A stretch of 64,000 nucleotides of DNA. Source: Planctomycetota bacterium (lineage in GTDB: Bacteria; Planctomycetota; Planctomycetia; Planctomycetales; Planctomycetaceae). Each line of letters opens with the position of its first letter. The first letter of the stretch is position 1. The notes under the pieces are model-generated. The model did not search any database. It was not told the DNA's origin and saw only the letters and a list, made by a program, of their open reading frames with translations. This document shows, piece by piece, positions 1-7,042 of this stretch. The stretch spans positions 257,501-321,500 of the forward strand of contig QQVO01000015.1 of assembly GCA_003388505.1 (NCBI GenBank). Reading direction: 5' to 3'. A program made the translations under genes and the position numbers.

Positions 1-419
1 TAGTCAAGGCCGGACGTGACTTCGGCGTCCAGGTGATGGGCGACAACCTCGGCGCGCCCGACATGGTCGAAGCGGCTCGCCGTCTCGAAGACCTCGGCTG
101 CGATTTCATCGTGCATCACATCGGTTATGACGAACGCCGGGGCATCGCGGCCCGTGGGGAGCGTCAACCCAGCCCGCTCGATCAACTTCGGGAAGTGGTC
201 GACGCAGTCGGCATCCCAGTCCAGGCGGTGGGCGGACTCACAATCGAGCAGGCGGTGCAAACCCCCAAATACGGCGCTCCCCTCGTCGTCCTCGGCGCTC
301 CCCTCACGATCGACGCCGACGCCTTCCGAACCGCCGACGGCAATCTGGAAGACTCGCTCCGCATGATCTGCGAGAAAGTCCACGCGTATGGCGATGTCCC
401 GGTGGGAGCCCGGTCATGA
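1..419 (+). CDS. Hexulose-6-phosphate synthase / 3-keto-gulonate-6-phosphate decarboxylase family protein, 5' truncated by window edge
   Basis: The reading frame is open from the left edge, so the N-terminal half of this TIM-barrel enzyme lies outside the window. The visible part carries a VHHIGYDER segment that resembles the HxGxD region of hexulose-phosphate synthases, and a C-terminal VQAVGGLT phosphate-binding loop followed by VVLGAPLT. The family (OMPDC superfamily) either condenses formaldehyde with ribulose 5-phosphate or decarboxylates 3-keto-L-gulonate 6-phosphate. The catalytic DxKxxD motif is upstream of the window, so the two cannot be told apart. It overlaps the next gene by four bases (ATGA), so the two are translationally coupled. 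The neighbouring dehydrogenase and epimerase-like gene favour a role in sugar-acid breakdown, which is inference. Confidence 0.75.
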   Translation, partial: VKAGRDFGVQVMGDNLGAPDMVEAARRLEDLGCDFIVHHIGYDERRGIAARGERQPSPLDQLREVVDAVGIPVQAVGGLTIEQAVQTPKYGAPLVVLGAPLTIDADAFRTADGNLEDSLRMICEKVHAYGDVPVGARS

Positions 420-1438
420 ATCAGCCGGCCGTCGTCAACTTCGCGAACGAGGCCGGCGCGGTTGAATTGCGCGACGTCCCCCGCCCTGCCCCCGGTCCGG
501 ATGACGTTCTGCTTGAAGTGGCCGCCGTCGGTGTCTGCGGCAGCGACCTGCATCAGTGGACGGCCGACCATAGCTGGCCGGTCAACTATCCCGTCATTCT
601 CGGGCACGAGTTCGGCGGCGTGATCGCGGAGGCCGGTCCAGCCGCGACGGGGTGGAAGCAAGGAGACCGGGTCGTCAGCGAGACGGCGGCGATCATCGAC
701 CCGTGGAATCCCCTCTCCCGCCAGGGGCTCTACAACCTCGATCCCACCCGCAAGGGATTCGGCTACGGCGTCGACGGCGCCATGACAAAATACGTCCGCG
801 TTCCGGCCCGCTGCCTGCACAAAGTTCCCGACGCCCTCCCCTTCGAGAAAGCCTGCCTCACGGAACCCTGCTCGGTCGCCTACAACGCCGTCGTCAACAA
901 CGGCGACACCAAGCCGGGCGACCGCATCATCGTCCTGGGTCCGGGGCCGATCGGCCTGCTTTGCGCCGCAATGGCCAGGCTCCAGGGAGCGATCGTCGCG
1001 GTGGTCGGACTGGAACGGGACGCCGATCGGTTCAAGATCGCCAAAGCGTACGGCTGCGAGATCATCGTGGGCGACTGCAAGGAATGGGCGATGGCAGCGG
1101 ACGGACTGGGGGCGGACGGCGTCATCGACGCGGCCGGTGTCTCGGCAACGCTCAAGGCGGCCATCGACGTTGTCCGGCCGGCCGGCTGGATCAGCAAGGT
1201 CGGCTGGGGCCGCGACCCGCTGGACTTTTCGCTCGATCCGCTGGTTCAGAAAAACGTCCGCCTGCAGGGCAGCTTCAGCCACAACTGGCCCGTCTGGGAG
1301 CGGGTTCTGCGGCTGCTCTCGACCGGCCTGCTCGACATCGAACCGATCATCGGCGGAACCTGGCCCCTCGAAGACTGGCACGAAGCGTTCGAAACGATGC
1401 ACTCCGGCAAGATCGCCAAGGCGGTGCTCACGCCGTGA
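416..1438 (+). CDS. Zinc-dependent medium-chain alcohol/polyol dehydrogenase
   Basis: This 340-residue protein has the length and order of a medium-chain dehydrogenase. Catalytic zinc ligands are visible as Cys41 in GVCGSD and His64-Glu65 in GHEFGG, with Glu150 in LTEPCSV. The NAD(P)-binding loop is VLGPGPIG at about 173-180. The lobe that normally holds the four structural-zinc cysteines is present (NPLSRQGLYNLDPTRKGFGYG, about 98-118) but none of the cysteines remains, so only the catalytic zinc is expected. The start overlaps the upstream decarboxylase-type gene. It probably oxidises a polyol or sugar acid in the same pathway; the substrate is not visible from sequence. Confidence 0.85.
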   Translation: MNQPAVVNFANEAGAVELRDVPRPAPGPDDVLLEVAAVGVCGSDLHQWTADHSWPVNYPVILGHEFGGVIAEAGPAATGWKQGDRVVSETAAIIDPWNPLSRQGLYNLDPTRKGFGYGVDGAMTKYVRVPARCLHKVPDALPFEKACLTEPCSVAYNAVVNNGDTKPGDRIIVLGPGPIGLLCAAMARLQGAIVAVVGLERDADRFKIAKAYGCEIIVGDCKEWAMAADGLGADGVIDAAGVSATLKAAIDVVRPAGWISKVGWGRDPLDFSLDPLVQKNVRLQGSFSHNWPVWERVLRLLSTGLLDIEPIIGGTWPLEDWHEAFETMHSGKIAKAVLTP

Positions 1439-1457
1439 ACGAGTTATCAGTTGTCGG

Positions 1458-1514
1458 TTTTCAGTTTTCAGTGACGGACAATCGGTCTTCCCACCGTTGT
1501 CCATCGTCCATCGT
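1458..1514. repeat. Short tandem repeats in intergenic spacer
   Basis: The 99-base spacer between the dehydrogenase and the isomerase contains TTTTCAG twice in tandem (1458-1471) and CCATCGT twice in tandem (1501-1514), with further partial CCATCG/TATCGTCCAT units up to the next start codon. Low-complexity spacers of this TTTTCAGT type are, from memory, frequent in planctomycete genomes. No function is evident. Confidence 0.6.
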
Positions 1515-1537
1515 CAGTAGACCATCGACTATCGTCC

Positions 1538-2425
1538 ATGCCCCAGCTCGCCGTCTTCCCCAAAGCGTACCTCGACGACCTCTGCATCCACGGGACGATG
1601 ACGATCCGCCAGTGGGTCGAGTTGGCGGCGACGCTCGACGTCGACGGCCTCGAGTTCTACACGGGTCTGCTCGAACTGAAAGACCCCGCATTCTGGCCGC
1701 AGGCGAGAGCGATCGCCGAGGACAACGGCCTGACGATCCCCATGTTGTGCGCATCGCCCGATTTCACACACCCCGACCCGGCCTTCCGGCAGGAGCAGAT
1801 TGTCTTCGAAAAGAGCTGGATCGACATGACGGCCGCGCTCGGCGGCTCCTACTGCCGGGTTCTCTCCGGCCAGCGCCGGCCGGAGGTCTCTCGCGAAGAC
1901 GGCATCCGCTACGCGGCCGATTGCATCAAGGCCTGCCTCCCCCACGCCAAAGCCGCCGGCGTCACGCTCATCCTCGAGAACCATTACAAGGACAACTACT
2001 GGCAGTTCCCCGAATTCGCCCAGTTCACCGACGTCTTTTGCGACCTCGTCGCCAAGATCGACGACCCCAATTTCGGCGTGAACTACGACCCGTCCAACAC
2101 AATCCTCGCCGGCGAAGATCCGCTGGAATTGCTCCGGCGAGTCAAACAGCGCGTCGTCACCATGCACGCCAGCGACCGCTATCTCAAGGAGGGGACGATC
2201 GAAGACCTCCGCCGCGAGGAAGACAGCGTCGGCTACGCCAAGCGTCTCAGCCACGGCGAAATCGGCAAAGGCATGAACGACTACGACGCCATCTTCTCCG
2301 AACTCAAGGGCGTCGGCTTCGACGGCTGGATCAGCATCGAAGACGGCGTCGACGGCTTCGACCAACTGGTGGGCAGCGTCCGCTTTCTTCGCGAGAAGAT
2401 CGCCGCCCACTGGGGCCCGTCTTGA
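1538..2425 (+). CDS. Sugar phosphate isomerase/epimerase (AP-endonuclease-2-like TIM barrel)
   Basis: The 295-residue protein has the xylose-isomerase-like/AP-endonuclease family 2 pattern: an acidic residue in DVDGLEFYTG near the N-terminus, LILENHYKDN with a likely metal-binding Glu in the middle, NFGVNYDPSN with an Asp, then VVTMHASDR with a His, and a C-terminal DGWISIEDG. Such enzymes are metal-dependent epimerases or isomerases of ketoses and their phosphates (UlaE, IolE and relatives). It lies about 100 bases after the dehydrogenase on the same strand and probably belongs to the same catabolic route. The exact substrate is unknown. Confidence 0.85.
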   Translation: MPQLAVFPKAYLDDLCIHGTMTIRQWVELAATLDVDGLEFYTGLLELKDPAFWPQARAIAEDNGLTIPMLCASPDFTHPDPAFRQEQIVFEKSWIDMTAALGGSYCRVLSGQRRPEVSREDGIRYAADCIKACLPHAKAAGVTLILENHYKDNYWQFPEFAQFTDVFCDLVAKIDDPNFGVNYDPSNTILAGEDPLELLRRVKQRVVTMHASDRYLKEGTIEDLRREEDSVGYAKRLSHGEIGKGMNDYDAIFSELKGVGFDGWISIEDGVDGFDQLVGSVRFLREKIAAHWGPS

Positions 2426-2465
2426 CTCCCGCTGCCGGCGAGCGCCCCCGGCGAGCGGCGCGGCG

Positions 2466-3551
2466 TCAGCCCGCCGATATATCGTCTGTCATCGTGCCCC
2501 CACGCCCGTACTCCGACCGCGGATTCAACCACACCCACGGCAGCGGAAAAAGTGCGATCAACACGAATACAGCGAACTTCACGCACCTGTCGATTCTCAG
2601 CTTCCTTTGTCCTGTCACCTCCCGCCGCTCCGACCGTTCCCAGTCCAATCCGAATTCGTCATCGATTGACAGAATCCCCCGCCAAAATCGTCTATCGATT
2701 CCATGCGTGAGGAAATCGACGGACCCATCGCCCAGCAACACATGGCGACCGTAGAATTCCTCGAAGAAAAAGGTTTCATGACTGTGCCCCAACGCAGTCT
2801 CCGCATCAAGTGAGGACAGCGTCACAAGCGCTTCGTCGAGTTCCAGATCGCGCGGCTCGGTCCACGGAATTCCCGAATCGCATTCGATCACCAGCACCGT
2901 GTTCGTTGTGCCGTCCTTGAAATCGCCGATTCGAGACCCTCCGACGCCGGGCCATGCCGTGCCCTCTCCGACAACAGCGACGTAGTGCGTCGAGGTCTCC
3001 TCCTTGACATGTCCATCAGTCGACGAAGGACACGCGAACAGATCCGGCATTTCATTCAAGAGCGGCAGATTCTTCTCGGAATCCCAGGGCTCACTGAGAT
3101 CGAATCGTGGGTAGAGTATTGAGCTGTCGATGTAGGGGAGGATCAAGACCCGCCAACTGTGCAACGGCCGCCCGGTCTCATCAACCGTGTACGCCGGAGG
3201 AAATGAGTCGAAGACGTCGTGGTAGTTGTACAGGGCCACGCCGATCTGCTTGAGGTTGTTCCTGCATTGTGTTCTCCGTGCCGCCTCTCTCGCCCCCTGG
3301 ACTTTCGGCAGCATCAACGGAACGCAGCACAGCAGGAAGCCCAGGCCGGAGACGATCAGGAACATCCGCGGCCGGTTCTTGCTCTGGAACACAGAAGACC
3401 AAGCGAACGCGATGATCGCGGCAGGCACGATTCCCCCGGGGCCGTAGATCGATACGGCCGCCGCGATCAGAGCCGCACAATAAGCCACGTACATCAGCAG
3501 CGCGCGGATCGGCAACTGCTGAGGTCGAGATTCATTTGGGGAATCGCCCAT
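2466..3551 (-). CDS. DUF1559 domain-containing membrane protein (atypical)
   Basis: The core motifs of the planctomycete DUF1559 family are present: [20 protein letters not shown] and [16 protein letters not shown], then [18 protein letters not shown], the [11 protein letters not shown] box and a late [10 protein letters not shown]. These proteins are pseudopilin-like and surface-associated. This one departs from the norm: the usual GFTLIELLVVIAIIA prepilin segment is missing and is replaced by two or three hydrophobic stretches before the domain (about 15-75). There is also an extra hydrophobic helix near the C-terminus ([17 protein letters not shown]). The ATG at 3551 is preferred because GAGG lies nine bases upstream; an in-frame GTG at 3587 would add 12 residues. 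Confidence 0.85.
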   Translation of the reverse strand: MGDSPNESRPQQLPIRALLMYVAYCAALIAAAVSIYGPGGIVPAAIIAFAWSSVFQSKNRPRMFLIVSGLGFLLCCVPLMLPKVQGAREAARRTQCRNNLKQIGVALYNYHDVFDSFPPAYTVDETGRPLHSWRVLILPYIDSSILYPRFDLSEPWDSEKNLPLLNEMPDLFACPSSTDGHVKEETSTHYVAVVGEGTAWPGVGGSRIGDFKDGTTNTVLVIECDSGIPWTEPRDLELDEALVTLSSLDAETALGHSHETFFFEEFYGRHVLLGDGSVDFLTHGIDRRFWRGILSIDDEFGLDWERSERREVTGQRKLRIDRCVKFAVFVLIALFPLPWVWLNPRSEYGRGGTMTDDISAG

Positions 3552-3666
3552 TGCCGCGGCCTCAAGAATTGTGGAAGCGATTGTCACTCATTCACTTCTA
3601 CCGCGGTAGTCCAACAATGCCGGTGCATCTCTCACAGTGACGAGCCACGCGTGCACCAATATTGAC

Positions 3667-3679
3667 CGCGCGCGCGCGC
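3667..3679. repeat. Alternating CG run
   Basis: Thirteen bases of strictly alternating C and G lie in the spacer upstream of hicA. Such a tract can adopt left-handed DNA under supercoiling. No other function can be read from it. Confidence 0.7.
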
Positions 3680-3749
3680 CACCGTATCGTGAGGTTTGTC
3701 TCTGAATTCGGGCCGCAAAGTGCGGCGAATCGCAGAGTGAAGGCCGGGT

Positions 3750-3947
3750 ATGCCGCGGAAGATCAGGGAACTCATCAAAGATCTTGAGGCGGCCGGGTTT
3801 TCGAATCGGGGCGGGAAGGGTGACCACCGCAACTTCGTGCATCCCAACGTGTCAAGGCCGGTAACGATTGCCGGCAAGTCCGGTGCGGATGCGAAACACT
3901 ACCAGGAGAAGGCCGTCCGGCTGGCTATTGAGGAGTCCCGGCGATGA
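3750..3947 (+). CDS. hicA: HicA-family mRNA interferase toxin
   Basis: The protein is 65 residues, the usual size of HicA, and matches the family along its whole length: an N-terminal helix (KIRELIKDLEAAGF), the GGKGDHRNFVHP segment holding the expected catalytic histidine, then VTIAGKSGADAKHYQEKAVRLAI. HicA toxins have a dsRBD-like fold and cut mRNA independently of the ribosome. A GAAGG sequence precedes the start. Its last codons overlap the start of the next gene (ATGA), typical of hicAB pairs with the toxin first. All expected elements are intact, so the system could be active. Confidence 0.85.
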   Translation: MPRKIRELIKDLEAAGFSNRGGKGDHRNFVHPNVSRPVTIAGKSGADAKHYQEKAVRLAIEESRR

Positions 3948-4183
3948 AAGAGAGCGCCCGCTACGTCAAGATCGTCGAGTGGTCCGAAGAGGATCAGTCC
4001 TTCGTCGGAAGCTGCCCCGGACTGTTCTATGGCGGTTGTCACGGCGACGATGAACGGGCGGTGTTCGCAGAATTGTGTGAAATCGTCGATGAGACCGTCG
4101 AACTCTACAAGCAGGATGGAAAACCATTGCCGCCGCCGACGTCCGGTAAAGACTACGCCAACAAGATGGTGGGCGTTGCGTAG
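3944..4183 (+). CDS. hicB: HicB-family antitoxin
   Basis: The 79-residue product has the partial RNase H-like HicB fold: a first strand KIVEWSEEDQSFVGSCPGL, the GLFYGGCHGDD segment, and a helix AVFAELCEIVDETVEL. It ends with PPPTSGKDYANKM and is too short for an obvious C-terminal HTH or RHH DNA-binding domain, so autoregulation may rely on another mechanism or on those last residues. It is translationally coupled to hicA. Its role is to bind and neutralise the toxin; that is family knowledge, not shown by the sequence. Confidence 0.82.
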   Translation: MKESARYVKIVEWSEEDQSFVGSCPGLFYGGCHGDDERAVFAELCEIVDETVELYKQDGKPLPPPTSGKDYANKMVGVA

Positions 4184-4210
4184 GCCCTCCCGCCGACGGG
4201 GCCGACGGTC

Positions 4211-4597
4211 TTACACCGGTCCTGCTTCTTGCCACGGCGTCTCCTGGCCGAACCACACCTCCAGTGTCGTGTACTCCAGGTACTCGACCACCGCCCCGTC
4301 CTTGTGGACGAAAGCGACGCGGCCGAAGTCGGCCGGTTCGAAGGGGCCCAGGATCACCTCTTCGCCTTCGATCATCGCATCGAGATCGTCGACCCGGTAC
4401 GCCACGTGGGGGAGATGCCACAGCTTCCAGAGGCCGATGTCCGTCGGATTGACGTCCGGCGGTTCGGCCGCGCGGAGGTACTCGATGCGAGCCGGATGGA
4501 CGCGCGGGTTGGTGACCCAGACTTTGCTCTCGGGGACCCAGGACTCGCCGGGTTGCGGTTGATCGGTCCAGATGCCGATGTGGTCGAACTGTTTCAT
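4211..4597 (-). CDS. VOC (glyoxalase/dioxygenase fold) family protein
   Basis: The 128-residue protein begins with the strand MKQFDHIGIWTDQP and has a second half with HVAYRVDDLDAMIEGEEVILGPFEP and VAFVHKDGAVVEYLEY, the two beta-alpha-beta-beta-beta halves of a vicinal oxygen chelate domain. His6, His75 or nearby and the final Glu of VVEYLEY are candidate metal ligands. The family includes lactoylglutathione lyases, epimerases and dioxygenases; the substrate cannot be assigned. It stands alone on the minus strand between hicB and the AAA+ ATPase gene. Confidence 0.75.
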   Translation of the reverse strand: MKQFDHIGIWTDQPQPGESWVPESKVWVTNPRVHPARIEYLRAAEPPDVNPTDIGLWKLWHLPHVAYRVDDLDAMIEGEEVILGPFEPADFGRVAFVHKDGAVVEYLEYTTLEVWFGQETPWQEAGPV

Positions 4598-4671
4598 GGG
4601 AATGGGGGGGCGAATCGTGACGTGAGAGGCGCGCGTGGGTGACGGCGGGCTGACGCCCGCCGCTCGCCTGG

Positions 4672-6174
4672 TTAGTCTTCAACGTGATCGGCGGGGACGC
4701 AGCGGTTGGCGGCCCAGTGGCGGAGTTCGGCCACCTTCTCCGCGTTCAGCACCGACAGCGGTAGCGTCTCCCGAATCGCCTGGTAGAGATGCCCGTCGCT
4801 CAGTTCTTCGCCTTCGGAAAAGGCGTTGAACATCGCGGAGATGACCGCCTGTTCGAGTTCCGATCCGCTGAAGCCCTCGGCCGCCGACGCCAGACCGCGC
4901 AGATCATAACCGTCCGGATCGCGGTGGTGACGGCGCAGATGAATGCCGAGCACGTCGGCCCGCACGTCGGCGCGCGGGAGGTCGACGAAAAAGACCTCGT
5001 CAAACCGTCCCTTGCGCATCAGTTCGGGAGGGAGCGCCGAGATGTCGTTGGCGGTGGCGATAATAAAGATCGGATGCCGGTGGTCCTGCATCCAGGACAG
5101 CAGCGTCCCGAACATCCGCTTGGAGAGTCCGCCGTCCGCCGAAGCCGCAGAGGCCGAAGCGAATGCTTTCTCGATTTCGTCGATCCACATCACACACGGC
5201 GCCATCGCTTCCGCCTGCCGCAGCGCCTGCCGCAGTTGGCTCTCCGTCTCGCCGATGAACTTCTGATACAAGACGCCCGGATCGAGCCGCAGCAGCGGCA
5301 TCCCCCAGTCGGCCGCGACGACCTTCGCGCACAGGCTCTTGCCGCAACCGGGAATGCCAAGCATCAGCAGTCCGCGCGGCGGCTCGAGTCCGAATTCCCT
5401 GGCCTCGCGCGAGAATCCTTTGCGGCGCCGTCGCAGCCACTCCTTGAGATTCTCCAGCCCACCGATGTCGTCGGACGAAAAGTCGGCCGCAATCGACTCC
5501 AGACATCCCTGCGATCCCAGCAGCGTTCGCTTGGCCTCCACAATCTGCGGAATGTCGTCCCCGGTCAGCGCGAAGTCGTCCAGGACCGCCGACGCGATCA
5601 CCCGCTCCGCCTGGGCGCAGGTGAGACCCCGCAGACTCTGCACCAGTTGCTCGATGTCGCGCCGCGTCAATCGGGACGTGACTTCTTCGTAGCTCTCTTT
5701 GCGAATCTTCCGGTATGTTTTCTTCACCACCTCTTCGAGTTCGTCCGCTCCGGGCCAGCCGAGTTCGAAACGCACGGTGAATCGCTCGATTTCGTCCGGC
5801 AACGGCAGGGCGTCGATCAAAATCATTGTTGATTTCGAGTCGTGGAACTGTGCGATCAGATCGCGCAGCGTGCGATGCACGAGGGCGTCCTTGCAGTGCG
5901 GCCCGAGATCCTTGAACACGTAGATCGTTCGCGATTGCGATTTCTCGCGCAAGTGCTGCAAGGCCTTGATCGCGTTTCCCGGTTTGACCAGCGGCTCCTG
6001 CGGTGTTTCCGGGACGAGCGCCTTAAGTCCTTCCGACATCGACCAGCAGAAGGCCGGCCGCGGAATCCCGCGGGCTGTTTCCTTCACGAGTTCGAGGGCA
6101 CGCGCTTCATCGATCGTGGGGATCGCAATCAGCGGATTGCCGGCGCGGATCAGCAGTCGCAGTTTCTCAGGCAT
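4672..6174 (-). CDS. AAA+ ATPase, Ycf46-like
   Basis: The roughly 500-residue protein has an N-terminal region that itself resembles a degenerate nucleotide-binding domain (RTIYVFKDLGPH, STMILIDALPLP), followed by a complete AAA module: Walker A GIPGCGKS (about 273-280), Walker B CVMWIDEIEKAF, sensor-1 FIIATANDI, an arginine-finger region MRKGRFDEVFFVDLPR and sensor-2 FSGSELEQAV. This arrangement is that of the Ycf46 family found in cyanobacteria and planctomycetes, whose biological role is poorly known. The ATG at 6174 is preferred over an in-frame TTG at 6186. Confidence 0.88.
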   Translation of the reverse strand: MPEKLRLLIRAGNPLIAIPTIDEARALELVKETARGIPRPAFCWSMSEGLKALVPETPQEPLVKPGNAIKALQHLREKSQSRTIYVFKDLGPHCKDALVHRTLRDLIAQFHDSKSTMILIDALPLPDEIERFTVRFELGWPGADELEEVVKKTYRKIRKESYEEVTSRLTRRDIEQLVQSLRGLTCAQAERVIASAVLDDFALTGDDIPQIVEAKRTLLGSQGCLESIAADFSSDDIGGLENLKEWLRRRRKGFSREAREFGLEPPRGLLMLGIPGCGKSLCAKVVAADWGMPLLRLDPGVLYQKFIGETESQLRQALRQAEAMAPCVMWIDEIEKAFASASAASADGGLSKRMFGTLLSWMQDHRHPIFIIATANDISALPPELMRKGRFDEVFFVDLPRADVRADVLGIHLRRHHRDPDGYDLRGLASAAEGFSGSELEQAVISAMFNAFSEGEELSDGHLYQAIRETLPLSVLNAEKVAELRHWAANRCVPADHVED

Positions 6175-6378
6175 CGAGTCGGGCAATCAATAAACAGGGA
6201 GGATTTCAGCCGGCGAAGTTGAAGCGGCCGGGAGGCGGCGAAGAACGGAGGCGAAGGCCCGGTGCCGGAATTCTAACCGCCCCCTGCTCCGCTCAGACAC
6301 CGTAACGCGGGCGCAGCGGTTCCGGACCAGAAAAATACTCGAAATGCCACAGCGCGGGCGATGCCCACAACCCAACCA

Positions 6379-6452
6379 CGTAGCGCACGCAGCCTTGCGT
6401 GCGTCCCGCTGATCGAAGAGGCGCTTGACGCACGCTGGCAGCGTGCGCTACG
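6379..6452. repeat. Paired hairpins inside a long inverted repeat (intergenic)
   Basis: In the 408-base divergent spacer 6175-6582, CGTAGCGCACGC (6379-6390) is inverted perfectly at 6441-6452. Each arm forms its own hairpin as well: CGCACGCA-GCCT-TGCGTGCG on the left and CGCACGCT-GGC-AGCGTGCG on the right. Such palindromic elements recur between planctomycete genes and resemble REP/BIME sequences. The rest of the spacer shows nothing recognisable apart from whatever promoters serve the two divergent genes. Confidence 0.7.
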
Positions 6453-6582
6453 GGCCAGCGCATGAATTTGCGCAGGACAACAAGATTCTGCTCGTCAGTA
6501 CCGCGGAAGGTGCGCCGAACTTTCTCACACCGTAAGACTGCGATACCATATCACGCCGTCCAAGAACTCCCGGCGAAGACCC

Positions 6583-6999
6583 ATGAGCACACGACTGAGA
6601 CACCTCGCCATCCGCTGCCGCGACATGGAAAAGGCCAAGAGCTTTTACGAAACGGCGTTCGGATTCGCCTTCATCGGCTACCGACCGAGCGGTCTCGGCC
6701 TCGATCTCAGCGACGGGACCAACAACATCACGCTGTTGCAGCAGCCGGCCGACATGCAGCGGCCGTATATCGAAGAAGGGGACGAATACATCCACTTCGG
6801 CGTCATCGTCGACGACCTGCACGCCTGCTGGAACCGCTGCCGTGAATGGGGCGCCGAGATCTCCAAGGGGGACGTCAAGGATCGCACGGAAATCGCACAG
6901 GAAGATCTGCCGGAGCGGTCGTTCAAAGTCCTCGATCCCGACGGCAATGTCATCGACGTGACGGCCAACACGGAAGAGTGGCGCGGCGTGACCGTTTGA
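6583..6999 (+). CDS. VOC family protein, lactoylglutathione-lyase-like
   Basis: The 138-residue protein reads RLRHLAIRCRDMEKAKSFYETAFGF at the start, the classic first half of a glyoxalase I-like domain with a His ligand. It continues with GLGLDLSDGTNNITLL and, in the second half, YIHFGVIVDDLHACW and a C-terminal FKVLDPDGNVIDVTAN. The paired motifs LAIRC...ITLL and HFGVIV...IDV give a plausible four-ligand metal site. Substrate and pathway are not evident. It is a single gene diverging from the AAA+ ATPase gene and convergent with topA. Confidence 0.82.
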   Translation: MSTRLRHLAIRCRDMEKAKSFYETAFGFAFIGYRPSGLGLDLSDGTNNITLLQQPADMQRPYIEEGDEYIHFGVIVDDLHACWNRCREWGAEISKGDVKDRTEIAQEDLPERSFKVLDPDGNVIDVTANTEEWRGVTV

Positions 7000-7042
7000 A
7001 CCGACGAGTGTAGCCGCGACCCGCAGGGGCGCGCTTCACTTC

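Noticed and set aside
652-2754. A 700-codon plus-strand open frame
   Set aside because: It runs out of frame through the dehydrogenase and isomerase genes, is Arg/Pro/Gly-rich as shadows of high-GC genes are, and matches nothing.
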